This document shows positions 35,805-44,963 of a stretch of 64,000 nt of DNA, piece after piece (the first letter of the stretch is position 1; each line of letters begins with the position of its first letter). Location of the stretch: positions 1-64,000 of the forward strand of contig JAURGE010000007.1 in NCBI GenBank assembly GCA_030833925.1, in the 5' to 3' direction. Under the pieces are notes generated by a model, which worked only from the letters and a program-made list of their open reading frames with translations, was not told the origin of the DNA and ran no database searches. Both the position numbers and the translations under genes were made by a program. The DNA comes from Alphaproteobacteria bacterium (GTDB lineage: Bacteria; Pseudomonadota; Alphaproteobacteria; Bin95).

Positions 35805-36455
35805 TTAGAAGACACCATATTTTTTGAGAGCATCGACCGGATCCATGCCCGCCATCAGTGCAGATCTCATTTCAGTTTCGGCTCCCGCTTTTACCTCGGT
35901 AGCAGCGATGGCTTCTTCAGCCATGTTCCGAGGAATAATCACGACGCCATCAATATCAGCGAGCACATAATCACCGCTCACAATCCTTACTCCACCAATA
36001 TCAATGGGCTGCCCCATGCTTTTTGCTTTCCATCTTCCGACAATATCTTTTGGAGTATTAAAACGGCAGAAGGTGGGAAATTTATTTTCTAGTAGGAAAG
36101 AGACGTCTCGGGTTGCCCCATCCACAATATAACCCCGTACCCCTTTCTTTTTCAGGACTTCCGAGGACAACTCCCCCATCAGAGCAACTTCATATGTATT
36201 CGGCTGGCACACCAAAACCTTTCCTGTTGGCGCCCGCGAGAGAACAGTAGCCCAACTAATGAGCGTTTCATTATCATCCTGGCCAACCTCAAAATGCCCA
36301 TCAATCGTAAATATCTCTCCTGCTAATTTTTGGCCTGGGATTAACGCTGAAATACCCGGAGGAAGCACACAATTATCATGCCCCAATGCACGCAATGAAT
36401 CATAAACTGCACTTGCATAAAGTTTCTCGAGGCGAGCAATTAAATTATTTTCCAC
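35805..36455 (-). CDS. RraA-like protein (HMG aldolase / oxaloacetate decarboxylase-like)
   Basis: The 216-residue RraA-fold protein has YDSLRALGHDNCVLPPGI, VDGATRDVSFL and the C-terminal GDYVLADIDGVVIIPRNMAEE. In enzyme members, Arg and Asp of the DGATRD-type motif bind the metal and pyruvate enolate, giving 4-hydroxy-4-methyl-2-oxoglutarate aldolase activity. Here these residues are present. It is convergent to the lyase gene (28-base gap) and lies 20 bases downstream of the RND pump on the same strand, so it may be cotranscribed with the efflux genes, an odd partner. Confidence 0.84.
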   Translation of the reverse strand: MENNLIARLEKLYASAVYDSLRALGHDNCVLPPGISALIPGQKLAGEIFTIDGHFEVGQDDNETLISWATVLSRAPTGKVLVCQPNTYEVALMGELSSEVLKKKGVRGYIVDGATRDVSFLLENKFPTFCRFNTPKDIVGRWKAKSMGQPIDIGGVRIVSGDYVLADIDGVVIIPRNMAEEAIAATEVKAGAETEMRSALMAGMDPVDALKKYGVF

Positions 36456-36475
36456 AGGAGTTCCTACGTTTTTTG

Positions 36476-39400
36476 TTAGTTATTACTTAAAGAAAAATGC
36501 TTAATGCTCTGTATTTTATTTGTTATTTCTGAAAAAATTTTTCTCAAATCACTGCCGATAACCACCAGTGCCGGCACCACAAATAAGACTAAGAACGTTG
36601 CAATTAGTAGTCCAAACACGATGGTCACCGCCATTGGAATTAAGAAACGTGCCTGCAAACTTGTTTCAAACATCATAGGGGTTAGACCACCTATGGTGGT
36701 TAGTGAAGTAAGAAGTACTGCCCTAAGCCTATCGACACTGCCTTGAGTTGCAGCAACGGTAAGATCCTCACCCTCAGCTCTATGTTCATCAATCGCAATG
36801 ATCAGGACTATGGAGTCATTAACTACAATCCCAGCAAGTCCTAAAAGAGCTATCATTGAAAGAATTGTGAGATCAAATCCCATCAATAAATGCCCAAAAG
36901 AAGCGCCGATAAACCCAAAGGGTATAATTATCATTACAGCTAAAGGACGGCTAAAACTTCCAAAGACCCAGCAGAGCACAATGTACATTAAGACTAGGCC
37001 AATAAGTGCACCTGTCTTCATGTCCTTGAACGTTCCCTGTTGCTCTTCTGCCTTGCCAGCAAACCTGTAGGCTATTCCATACTTGGCAGCGATATCAGAT
37101 AAGCCATCTCTTTCTAGAGCAGCTAGAACATCATTGCTCGTCGTAATTGTTTCGTCGATTTCGGCCGTAACAGCGATACGCCGTGTTCCATCTTCCCGCT
37201 TAATTTGTGAGAAGCCGGCAGTTTCTCGGAAATTTACGATTTCACTCAGGGGAATTTGAACACCAGACGGCGAACGGACGTATAAATCCCGAACTGATAA
37301 ACCAGACAGAGAATTTTGATCGAGACGAACTCTTACTGTGATTTCATCATCCCCGCGAGGAAAACGCTTCGCAATAGCGCCAGAATAAGCATCGCGGACC
37401 TGTCGGGAAACATTTTCCGTTGTAAATCCAAGGGCATGACCCTTATCACTCAATTCAAGAACAAGCTCGCCCTTTCCATAGGGCATGTCGTCTTCGATTG
37501 CGCTAGTACCAGAATAATTTTCTAGTAAACCACGAACCGCCTGAGCTGCCTGCTTAAGAACTGCAGGATCCCCTCCCGATAACCTTATATCTACTTCACG
37601 CCCCGGCGGCCCACCTTGCGCCGGAGTTAAAGTAAAACTCTCAATCCCGGCAATTGACGGTAAAGCAGCATTCCACGCAGATAAAAACTCATTGGTTCTG
37701 ACAGTTCTATTGTCTGACGATATAAGCTCGAGGAAAACTGAACCAATTTCGTCACCATTGGTTCCGGTTCCTTGTTCGCGCCCAACAGTTGCTCCAACTT
37801 TCGCTAGAGTCTGACGAACAAGGTCTCCCTTGTTGAAACCAAGCTTCTGCTCAGCTTCATATGCGGCTTTTTCTATTTGACGAACAGCATTCTCTGTTGC
37901 GTTTCGCCCTCCGCCGGGGATGAGCCTAACATTAGCAAATACAACATCGGCCTCGACAGAAGGAAAAAAATTAAATGCAACACGCCCACCAGCTACGAGA
38001 CCAGCCGAAACTATGAGTGCTGCAATTGCAGCAGCCACTGTTGCATAGCGAAACTGGATAGCAGCCAATACAGCACGCTTGAATGTACCGTCTCGGAAAC
38101 GATCAAATGCTCTGTTAAAAGCAGCACGTATCCCATATTGCGCTACCATTGGGCCTCTTAATGCGCTTTTCATATGCCCTGGCAATGCAAGAAAACACTC
38201 GAATAAACTTGCTAAAAGGGCAGCGACCACAGCCATTGGTATGGCGGCAATTATTACCCCAATAAGATCGCCTATTACGAAAAGTGGAAGAAATGCGGCG
38301 ATTGTTGTTAACGTCGAGCTCACAACAGGCGCTGCCATTTTCCGCGCGCCCTGCTCTGCAGCCGCTAGAGCTGACAACCCTTTGCGGCGCAGAGACTCCG
38401 CATGTTCACCAACAACGATTGCGTCGTCTACGACAATTCCCAAGACCAAAATAAGACCAAACAAACTAATCATATTGACTGATTGGCCAGACAACCACAT
38501 GACAGCGAGCGCTGCCATTAGTGATGCAGGGATACCAACCGCGACCCAAAAAGCAACTCGGACATTTAAGAAAAGGAATAACACAAGTACCACGAGTACA
38601 AGCCCACTTGCTCCGTTCTTAATTAACAGCCAAATCCTTTCCTTTACTAGATTTGACTCAACGCCGTACTTTTCGACACGTAAGTCAGGCGGAAGAGTTG
38701 GCAAAACCTTGTCCAAGTAGTCATCAAGGATAGTGGCCGTCTCTAAACTGTCAGCTGTGGTCGCGCGTTGAACAAGTAATTCTATGGCCGGCGATCCAAA
38801 GTGTAGCGCTGTGACCTGATCCGCATCAAAGGTTTCACGAACTACTGCAACATCAGCAATGCGCACCTTACTACCAAGGTCGATATTTTTTAGCTCAATG
38901 GCTGCGATTTCCCCCGCCGTTTTTGCCAGTCCTAAACTACGAATTTGACGAATACCCCCACCAGTTTCACCTGAAGGAATATCTTGCGATGAGCTAGAAA
39001 TTGCGCGGGAAACATCCGCCAATGTCACATCGATGGCACGCAGCCGAAATGGATCTACCTCAACCGATATTTCAGGATCCCGCATCCCTGAAAATGAGAC
39101 ACGGGCAATACCAGCCTTCATCATCTCATCACGCATACGTTTGGCTAATGTTCGAAGAGCTGATTCAGAATACGGGCCAGATAGAGCAATTCGCGCGATA
39201 GTGTCATAGCGGACAATTCGCGCTACATCGGGTTGTTCACTTCCCTGGGGAAGTGTTGTGGCACGCGCAACAGCCGCATCAACATTTGCGAATGCATTCT
39301 GCATATTCGCACCTTGTTGAAACTCTACAATAACAGACGCAGCCCCTTCCCGCGCTGTAGACCTCACTCTTTTAACATCATCTAAAAACCGGACTTCTCT

Positions 39401-39658
39401 CTCGATTGTTTGCACAATTGAGAGGTCTACATCATCTGCCGACGCACCTTCCCAACGGACATTTATTGAAACAATGTCGATACCAAAATCTGGGAAAAAT
39501 TGCGTGTTCATCCGCCACAACCCAGCCAAGCCAGCTATGATCATGATGGCCATTATTAAATTTGCTGCTGTCGGATGCCGAGCGAAGAGGCTAATTAATC
39601 CTCTTTGTGGCGTCTCACGTGGAAAGCCTTCAGAGCTACTATCGAGCGTGTCGTTCAC
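36476..39658 (-). CDS. RND-family efflux transporter permease
   Basis: This 1060-residue inner-membrane proton-driven pump has the AcrB-type layout. There is one N-terminal helix (about 28-48), two large periplasmic loops and two blocks of membrane helices. The second block includes GLILVLGIVVDDAIVVGEHAE (D-D pair for proton relay, read in part), and the duplicate is GIVVNDSIVLI. DFGIDIVSINVRWEGASADDV is the usual porter-domain start. It belongs to the heavy-metal/multidrug AcrB group without a defined substrate. ATGA overlap with the adaptor gene confirms an operon. No outer membrane factor gene is adjacent. Confidence 0.92.
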   Translation of the reverse strand: MNDTLDSSSEGFPRETPQRGLISLFARHPTAANLIMAIMIIAGLAGLWRMNTQFFPDFGIDIVSINVRWEGASADDVDLSIVQTIEREVRFLDDVKRVRSTAREGAASVIVEFQQGANMQNAFANVDAAVARATTLPQGSEQPDVARIVRYDTIARIALSGPYSESALRTLAKRMRDEMMKAGIARVSFSGMRDPEISVEVDPFRLRAIDVTLADVSRAISSSSQDIPSGETGGGIRQIRSLGLAKTAGEIAAIELKNIDLGSKVRIADVAVVRETFDADQVTALHFGSPAIELLVQRATTADSLETATILDDYLDKVLPTLPPDLRVEKYGVESNLVKERIWLLIKNGASGLVLVVLVLFLFLNVRVAFWVAVGIPASLMAALAVMWLSGQSVNMISLFGLILVLGIVVDDAIVVGEHAESLRRKGLSALAAAEQGARKMAAPVVSSTLTTIAAFLPLFVIGDLIGVIIAAIPMAVVAALLASLFECFLALPGHMKSALRGPMVAQYGIRAAFNRAFDRFRDGTFKRAVLAAIQFRYATVAAAIAALIVSAGLVAGGRVAFNFFPSVEADVVFANVRLIPGGGRNATENAVRQIEKAAYEAEQKLGFNKGDLVRQTLAKVGATVGREQGTGTNGDEIGSVFLELISSDNRTVRTNEFLSAWNAALPSIAGIESFTLTPAQGGPPGREVDIRLSGGDPAVLKQAAQAVRGLLENYSGTSAIEDDMPYGKGELVLELSDKGHALGFTTENVSRQVRDAYSGAIAKRFPRGDDEITVRVRLDQNSLSGLSVRDLYVRSPSGVQIPLSEIVNFRETAGFSQIKREDGTRRIAVTAEIDETITTSNDVLAALERDGLSDIAAKYGIAYRFAGKAEEQQGTFKDMKTGALIGLVLMYIVLCWVFGSFSRPLAVMIIIPFGFIGASFGHLLMGFDLTILSMIALLGLAGIVVNDSIVLIIAIDEHRAEGEDLTVAATQGSVDRLRAVLLTSLTTIGGLTPMMFETSLQARFLIPMAVTIVFGLLIATFLVLFVVPALVVIGSDLRKIFSEITNKIQSIKHFSLSNN

Positions 39659-40911
39659 GTATTTGACTCACGGACACGCACTTTTAAACCTGGTGCTATT
39701 TCGGGGATACGTGTCACCACAAGTTGGCTTGCATCCGCAATATCACCGGAAATGAGTAAGTCAAAACCATCGTGAGCAAGCACCGTTACAATTCGCTCTA
39801 CTAATCTACCTTTATCTATTAGGTAAATCCTCTCGGAATCATAGACAGCAATCTCAGGAACACGGAAAACATTTTCGTAAACAATATCAGGGGTTTGGGC
39901 TTCTATAAATGCACCTGGCCGAAGGTCAAAGGCATTCTGGCCTTTATCAATTGGTGCATAGAGCCAAACCCCTCCTGAAGCAGCATCAAATTCACCCTGA
40001 ACCCGTTCTAATGTTGCCTTGAGTTTTATTGATGCCTTACCAGCGCGCCAAACGACAAGCGCCGGACGACCCTTAACCCCCCCCTCAGATGAAAGTCTTC
40101 CAAATTGCGCATCACTCATGTGAAAACGAGCTTCTAGTCGCTCACTATCGACTATCCTAGCAACCTTATCGGAAGCACTAAGCCGTTTTCCTACAGCAGC
40201 TGCTGTTTCAACTAAAACACCATCAAAGGGCGCCGTAAGACGGGTTTCCTCTAGATTACGTTTTGCCCTTTTTAATCTCACCTCTGCTCTAGTAACACTT
40301 GCTGAAAGCCGAGTAACCTGAGCTTCCAAACGCGTAATTGTCTCACTGCGAGCAACCCTGTTTTGCCGAGCGGAAAGATAAGAAAAACGTGCATCATCTG
40401 CAGTTTTGCTTGCGACTACTCCCCTGTCTGCCAGGCTCTTTTTCCGCTCAAGGTCAGTCTTCCGCAGTACTTCTTGTTCTTGATCGAATGTAGCGAGCAC
40501 CTTATTTGAGGCCAGATCAGACTTTATCTCAACTAGAGAAGCTTTAGCTTCAACTAGAGACGCCTCCGCATCACTAAGCTCTGTTTCATATTTGAAGGGA
40601 TCAATTGCAACGAGGAGCTCTCCCTTTATTACTTTTCCCCCTGCGTAAAAATTGGGTCCTATTTCAACGACCCGCCCCTCAACCAATGGCCTTAAGTCTG
40701 CATCCTGGGAGGAAATGATTTGTCCCTGAAGCCGCAAAGTGGGTTGGAGGTTAGCTCTTTGCAAAACAACTGAGTCTACAACCCAGTCTTTCTCAACGGG
40801 AGGTTTAGAAGCAGCCTCAGTTTTTGTAAGCACCAGAAGTGCAAAGATCGCACCACCACCACCTAGGAAGAGTAACGCCAAAATTAACTGAGCAAGCCTA
40901 CGCAAAATCAA
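39655..40911 (-). CDS. RND efflux periplasmic adaptor (HlyD/AcrA family)
   Basis: The 418-residue membrane-fusion protein links the pump to an outer membrane channel. It has an N-terminal membrane segment (about 8-27: LILALLFLGGGGAIFALLVL), a lipoyl-like half, a long coiled-coil hairpin (about 95-200, Arg/Ala/Glu-rich) and a beta-barrel domain (TAPFDGVLVE). The start is TTG at 40911, with GAGGGAG just upstream. A TTG two codons on is possible. It is coupled to the permease gene by a 4-base overlap and faces an unrelated divergent gene. Confidence 0.88.
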   Translation of the reverse strand: MILRRLAQLILALLFLGGGGAIFALLVLTKTEAASKPPVEKDWVVDSVVLQRANLQPTLRLQGQIISSQDADLRPLVEGRVVEIGPNFYAGGKVIKGELLVAIDPFKYETELSDAEASLVEAKASLVEIKSDLASNKVLATFDQEQEVLRKTDLERKKSLADRGVVASKTADDARFSYLSARQNRVARSETITRLEAQVTRLSASVTRAEVRLKRAKRNLEETRLTAPFDGVLVETAAAVGKRLSASDKVARIVDSERLEARFHMSDAQFGRLSSEGGVKGRPALVVWRAGKASIKLKATLERVQGEFDAASGGVWLYAPIDKGQNAFDLRPGAFIEAQTPDIVYENVFRVPEIAVYDSERIYLIDKGRLVERIVTVLAHDGFDLLISGDIADASQLVVTRIPEIAPGLKVRVRESNT

Positions 40912-41063
40912 TACTCCCTCAGCAAAACCTCAAGACCGGAACGTGCGTTGCGCCACCAAAAACCATGGTCAAATCTGAAACTTCTAAATTTCTAGAATTC
41001 CATACAGGCATATTCTTAAAAATTGTTACTTTCAACATCCTGTAACCCTTGTATCCAAGTGTT

Positions 41064-41126
41064 AGACGCAGACCATTATTAGATGTCGCCTCTCAGCTTC
41101 CGGCACAGTTAAGCAAGTCTGCGTCT
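41064..41126. repeat. Perfect 10-bp inverted repeat with 43-bp spacer
   Basis: AGACGCAGAC at 41064-41073 is exactly repeated in reverse complement as GTCTGCGTCT at 41117-41126, in the intergenic region between the RND adaptor gene and the coiled-coil gene. The arms are too far apart for an intrinsic terminator but could bind a dimeric regulator at two half-sites or form a large hairpin. The match is visible; function is unknown. Confidence 0.45.
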
Positions 41127-41143
41127 TGCACAAACAAAGCCCT

Positions 41144-41494
41144 ATGCCTAACACTTACGTAATGAACGCCAATTCTGATCAAAAAATTCAAAAATTACTT
41201 GATCCTTCAGCAATGGAAGTTGTGATTGAACTTCAGAAGGCTGAGCTAGACCGACTACTTCTCGAGAATAGGCGTCTTCATGAAAGGATCGACCAGCTAC
41301 TTCAATTGCAAGAGCGGGAACAGGTGTTGCGCCAACAACTACAGTCCCTGCTCGGCCATTCTCCTAAAACATCTCAAATTCCAAATAAGCTGATAAATGA
41401 CAAAGCCCTTCAATCGGCCCAAACACGCTATGACAGATTGAAGGATACCTTAGGCTTACTCCTAGTGGCTCTTGAAAAGCGGACTAGAACTTAA
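41144..41494 (+). CDS. Short coiled-coil protein, function unknown
   Basis: I do not recognise this protein. From ATG 41144 (alternative ATG 41162) it is 116 residues, with an uninterrupted heptad-like stretch from about residue 18 to 68, Leu/Glu/Gln/Arg-rich (ELQKAELDRLLLENRRLHER, LQEREQVLRQQLQSLL), then a Lys/Asn linker and a second short helix. Many alphaproteobacterial genomes have such proteins as basic regions of division or regulatory factors, but nothing identifies this one. There is no good ribosome site. Its end overlaps the convergent Rieske gene by 11 bases. Confidence 0.5.
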   Translation: MPNTYVMNANSDQKIQKLLDPSAMEVVIELQKAELDRLLLENRRLHERIDQLLQLQEREQVLRQQLQSLLGHSPKTSQIPNKLINDKALQSAQTRYDRLKDTLGLLLVALEKRTRT

Positions 41495-41882
41495 CGATTA
41501 CGTAATCACCTTCGGTAGACACGTCGACTGTCTCGGCATGCATTTCTTTGCCATCCCCAACTTCAATGTCATAAGAATGGGTTTTCCAACGTTTTGGATC
41601 AAACCGAGATTTTCCAGTCCTGAGATCAAACTCCCAGCCATGCCACGGGCATCTGACAATCTCACCACCGCGACTATAATTGTAGCATCCTGGCTTATTG
41701 GCTTCTACTAGCCCAATCACAACACCCTCCGAGAGCAGTCCCCCCATATGCGGACAGGCATCCCTTAGGCCAAAATATTCTCCATCAACATTAAAGATGG
41801 CAACTTTTCGACCTGCCACCTCAACGCTAACACGTGTGCCCGGAGGAATATCCTCCACTTTCGCCGCAATATGCTTCGCCAT
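41484..41882 (-). CDS. Rieske [2Fe-2S] ferredoxin-type protein (second copy)
   Basis: The 132-residue single-domain Rieske protein has cluster motifs CPHMGGLL and CPWHGWEFDLRTGKS. It is a paralogue of the Rieske protein at 26065-26439 and has the same architecture, without a signal peptide. It is the last gene of a five-gene minus-strand operon (cyclase, metallo-beta-lactamase fold, two amidohydrolases, Rieske), 4 bases after amidohydrolase B. The likely role is an electron carrier to an oxygenase that shares the pathway (inference). Confidence 0.87.
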   Translation of the reverse strand: MAKHIAAKVEDIPPGTRVSVEVAGRKVAIFNVDGEYFGLRDACPHMGGLLSEGVVIGLVEANKPGCYNYSRGGEIVRCPWHGWEFDLRTGKSRFDPKRWKTHSYDIEVGDGKEMHAETVDVSTEGDYVIVKF

Positions 41883-41886
41883 GCCC

Positions 41887-42996
41887 TCAGATGCCGTAAA
41901 GAGAACGTGCGTTACCTAAAAAGAAACCCTCTTTTTGCTCATCAGTTGCACGCGGCAAAGGTATACGTGTCGGGTCATCAAAATCCCAATGAGGATAATC
42001 AGTTGCAAATAATAATTTATCCCAACCAATCCACTCAAAGACGTCTTTTAGATGGCCACGACGATCAGGCTCTTCAAAAGGCTGTGTAGTGTACCAAATA
42101 TGCTCAGCCATATATTCAGAGGGTGGTCGCTTCACGTGGGGTAGCTCTTGTCTATTCTGAGCCCAAATCCTGTCCAAGCGCCATGAAAGCGACGGAGCCC
42201 AGGCAAACCCAGCTTCAACAATGATCAATTTCAATTTCGGCCAACGCTCAAAGACACCTTCTAGCACCATTGATGAAACCAAGGATTGCGCCGATTGTGA
42301 ATGCCCCACCATGTCTTCTGTATAATAACTGGGCCAACCACCTCCAGTGACCGGCGTACCGCCAAACCCGAAGGCATGCACAGCAAGGGGAAGATTTGCA
42401 TCCTGACAGGCACTAAAAATTGGCCAATAGCGGCGGTTACCCATTGGCTCTGATGTCCTGATTAACATGAAAGCCTGAATGAAATTTGTATCGCCGGCGC
42501 GACGCTCTATCTCCTGGGCCGAAAGGAAACCATCTTCATATGGAAGACACACAGAACCCTTTAAGCGAGCCTCTTTGGAAGTCCATTCTGCAATCTGCCA
42601 ATCATTAATTGCTTTACAGTAAGCAGCAGCAAAGTCCGGGTTCTGAAGTCCCTGCCCTGACTTTAATGGATTCAAAACACCCAGCTGAACATTATATGGG
42701 TCTAGGTGATGCTTTCGCATAAATTCTAGGTCTGAACCAGGTTTCTCACCGTTTGGTCCATACGCATCACGGCGCGCCGCATCAGGCTGCCCTTTTGGAT
42801 AGGCTGGCCCCGCTTGATATGGCTGTCGTAGCAACATCCCATAGGTTTGGTAATGGTCTTGCCAGCGCTTTGAGAGATAGGGGAAAATCTCCCTCTCAAC
42901 CGACTTAGGACTTGGATGAATGTCGCAGTCCGCTATTGCAAGTTTCTGATTTGCAGGCTTCGTGGCCGAAGCTTGGCCGATGGTTTCGACAGTCAC
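41887..42996 (-). CDS. Amidohydrolase 2 family protein B
   Basis: This 369-residue amidohydrolase 2 (ACMSD-like) TIM barrel has metal ligands in DCDIHP (Asp25, His27), LAVHAFGFGG and LFATDYPHWDFDDP. Like its neighbour at 42993-44063 it has IVEAGFAWAPSLSWRLDRIW. Family members decarboxylate or hydrolyse small aromatic or heterocyclic carboxylates. The start ATG overlaps the stop of amidohydrolase A by 4 bases. The N-terminal 15 residues are extra relative to that paralogue. The two proteins are clearly diverged and probably catalyse different or heteromeric steps. Confidence 0.87.
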   Translation of the reverse strand: MTVETIGQASATKPANQKLAIADCDIHPSPKSVEREIFPYLSKRWQDHYQTYGMLLRQPYQAGPAYPKGQPDAARRDAYGPNGEKPGSDLEFMRKHHLDPYNVQLGVLNPLKSGQGLQNPDFAAAYCKAINDWQIAEWTSKEARLKGSVCLPYEDGFLSAQEIERRAGDTNFIQAFMLIRTSEPMGNRRYWPIFSACQDANLPLAVHAFGFGGTPVTGGGWPSYYTEDMVGHSQSAQSLVSSMVLEGVFERWPKLKLIIVEAGFAWAPSLSWRLDRIWAQNRQELPHVKRPPSEYMAEHIWYTTQPFEEPDRRGHLKDVFEWIGWDKLLFATDYPHWDFDDPTRIPLPRATDEQKEGFFLGNARSLYGI

Positions 42997-44063
42997 GTTA
43001 CGGCCTCCTTTAATCTCGGATAAGTCGCAAGAGGATTATCATAGCAGATTTTATTCTGAAGTGCTCTCGAGATTCCATCAGGAATCGCGTTATTTCCCTC
43101 GTAGTGCCAATGCGGATAGTCACTAGAGAATAGAAGCATTTCATCACTGTCAAAATGCTCAATTAATTTTTCTAAGTCATCTGGCCTAGGTGGTGCATCA
43201 TAAGGTTGTATTGTCAGTCGAACATGGTCCTTGGCAATTTCAAGCGGATGCCTGTCCACCCAAGGGGTTTCCATCCTCAAACCACGCCAAAACTTACCAA
43301 GCCTCCAAAGGTGTGCAGGTAACCAAGCGAAGCCGGACTCTAAAAGAACAACCTTTAATTCAGGGAATTCCGCAAAAACTCCCTCCGTGATCAAGCTAGT
43401 GAGTGTTGTTTGGAATGCCTGTGACTGTGCAGCTGAGTCTTCGGCATAATAAGTAGGCCAACCAACTGACGTTACGGGATGCCTATAAGCACTGCCCGCA
43501 TGAATACCTACAGGAAGGCCATTCCTCTCTGCAGCCCGATAAATTGGCCAGTAGCGGCGACGCCCTAAAGGCATTTCATCCATTACCAGCATTAAAACCT
43601 GAACAAACCGCTTATCGACAGCCATGCGATCTATCTCGGCTGCGGCATAATCAGGATTTTGTGGAGAAACGACGATAGAAGCGCGAAGGCGCGGCTCTTT
43701 ATCCAACCATTCTGTGGCAATCCAATCATTCACCGCCCGAGCAAATGCGTAAGCCATATCTTCGGTATACAAAAGTTGAACACCGTAAAGACAGTTGCAG
43801 ATGGCAAATTTCGTACCAAAACCATCCAGCGCTTCTTTTCTAAGTCGCACTAAGTCTTGGCCAGCCTTACCCACTTCCGGCTTCCAGTCAGGACGGGCTG
43901 AAATAGGAGCGTTCTTAGGGTAGCTGATTGAATCTAATTCATGCACACCTCGCTGGATCACCATATCACGCCAATGATCATCCAGATATGGCAGCAAAGC
44001 CTTGATACTAGGCACCGCTGGATGAAGATCACAGTCTATAGCGCCAACCGGCGGGTAAGGCAT
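42993..44063 (-). CDS. Amidohydrolase 2 family protein A
   Basis: This 356-residue amidohydrolase 2 family TIM barrel is a tandem paralogue of protein B. Metal ligands are in DCDLHP (Asp12, His14), VGIHAGSAYRHP and LLFSSDYPHWHYEG, and the family hallmark VVLLESGFAWLPAHLWRL is present. The ATG at 44063 is 3 bases after the MBL-fold gene stop. Two related amidohydrolases in tandem with overlapping ends suggest consecutive ring-carboxylate decarboxylation or hydrolysis steps, or a heteromer. The substrate is not evident. Confidence 0.87.
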   Translation of the reverse strand: MPYPPVGAIDCDLHPAVPSIKALLPYLDDHWRDMVIQRGVHELDSISYPKNAPISARPDWKPEVGKAGQDLVRLRKEALDGFGTKFAICNCLYGVQLLYTEDMAYAFARAVNDWIATEWLDKEPRLRASIVVSPQNPDYAAAEIDRMAVDKRFVQVLMLVMDEMPLGRRRYWPIYRAAERNGLPVGIHAGSAYRHPVTSVGWPTYYAEDSAAQSQAFQTTLTSLITEGVFAEFPELKVVLLESGFAWLPAHLWRLGKFWRGLRMETPWVDRHPLEIAKDHVRLTIQPYDAPPRPDDLEKLIEHFDSDEMLLFSSDYPHWHYEGNNAIPDGISRALQNKICYDNPLATYPRLKEAVT

Positions 44064-44066
44064 TTT

Positions 44067-44963
44067 TTAGTCCTCCTCAGGCCTGGACCGCCATTCCTCA
44101 GCGTCGAATGCTACATGCTCTCCAAAATGATGAATGGTCGTATCAGTAGGAAGGGTCATTTTCGAGAATTGTGTTTCCGCCGAAGATAGATGAACAACGC
44201 GAGACTGGGTCTGAAGCCATTTTGTTGCGGGTAGAAGTGTCGACTGCCGCTGAGTCACATCCATCAAAAAATAATGATGTGGAATCACTACTTTTGGTCG
44301 CAATCGGTTAATTATGCTGTCCACCATTTCAAATCCCATTACATGCTGGCTATCGTCAACAGGCAGCAAAGCAACGTCTACGTTACCAAGTTTTTCCCAT
44401 ACATAATCTGGGGGATTATGCCTGTTATCGCCCCAGTGAAGAAATCGAAGACCACCAGTTTCAATAACAACTATTACATTATCCCATGATCGTGGATTAT
44501 CTGGCGGCTCGATATCAACACCGTTGAAACGTTTGTGAATTAGCTTGAAATCATATGTGGCGGCACTTGAGTCGGTAGCATGTTTATCGGCAATGCCATC
44601 AATCAAAACATCAAGAAAACTGTATTGGCCGATTGGCCTATCCAAAAGAACACTTGCGTCTAACCTATCGAGAGCATCGTGATCAAAGTGAGCATGGGTT
44701 GAAATTCCTATGTCAATCTTTGTGAGTGGCATATCCTTAAAATACCAGTCCCAAGTCCTACTTGGGTGGTTTCGCCAGGGATCAATCATTATTGATAGGC
44801 CCTGTGGCGTCGTCAGCCTAAACGCACTCGATCCGAAGTAAGCAATTTTTACAATGCCAAGATCTTCGGGTTTTCCAATACCTGACTCTTGTTTAAGCAT
44901 CATTGAGTTGTGATTGCTCGCGCGAAGCCAAGATGTAAGACCCGAATTAAGCTTACGCATCAT
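44067..44963 (-). CDS. Metallo-beta-lactamase-fold hydrolase (UlaG-like)
   Basis: This 298-residue MBL-fold protein has the zinc motif STHAHFDHDALDRL (THxHxDH), a further His at FLHWGDNRHNPPDYV and VVIPHHYFLMD near the end. The start around IKIAYFGSSAFRLTT and MIDPWRNHPS are as in UlaG-type lactonases. It is coupled to its neighbours (the cyclase stop lies directly upstream and the amidohydrolase 3 bases downstream). It could open a lactone or cleave an amide. It differs from PhnP of phosphonate pathways, so I do not assign it to the nearby phn cluster. Confidence 0.85.
   Translation of the reverse strand: MMRKLNSGLTSWLRASNHNSMMLKQESGIGKPEDLGIVKIAYFGSSAFRLTTPQGLSIMIDPWRNHPSRTWDWYFKDMPLTKIDIGISTHAHFDHDALDRLDASVLLDRPIGQYSFLDVLIDGIADKHATDSSAATYDFKLIHKRFNGVDIEPPDNPRSWDNVIVVIETGGLRFLHWGDNRHNPPDYVWEKLGNVDVALLPVDDSQHVMGFEMVDSIINRLRPKVVIPHHYFLMDVTQRQSTLLPATKWLQTQSRVVHLSSAETQFSKMTLPTDTTIHHFGEHVAFDAEEWRSRPEED

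Noticed and set aside
38079-38720. 213-codon plus-strand open frame inside the RND permease gene
   Set aside because: Antisense shadow; its composition is explained by the permease codons on the other strand.
44067-44963. Metallo-beta-lactamase-fold gene as a possible phnP
   Set aside because: Its motifs are UlaG-like and it is embedded in the amidohydrolase operon, transcribed separately from the phn genes.
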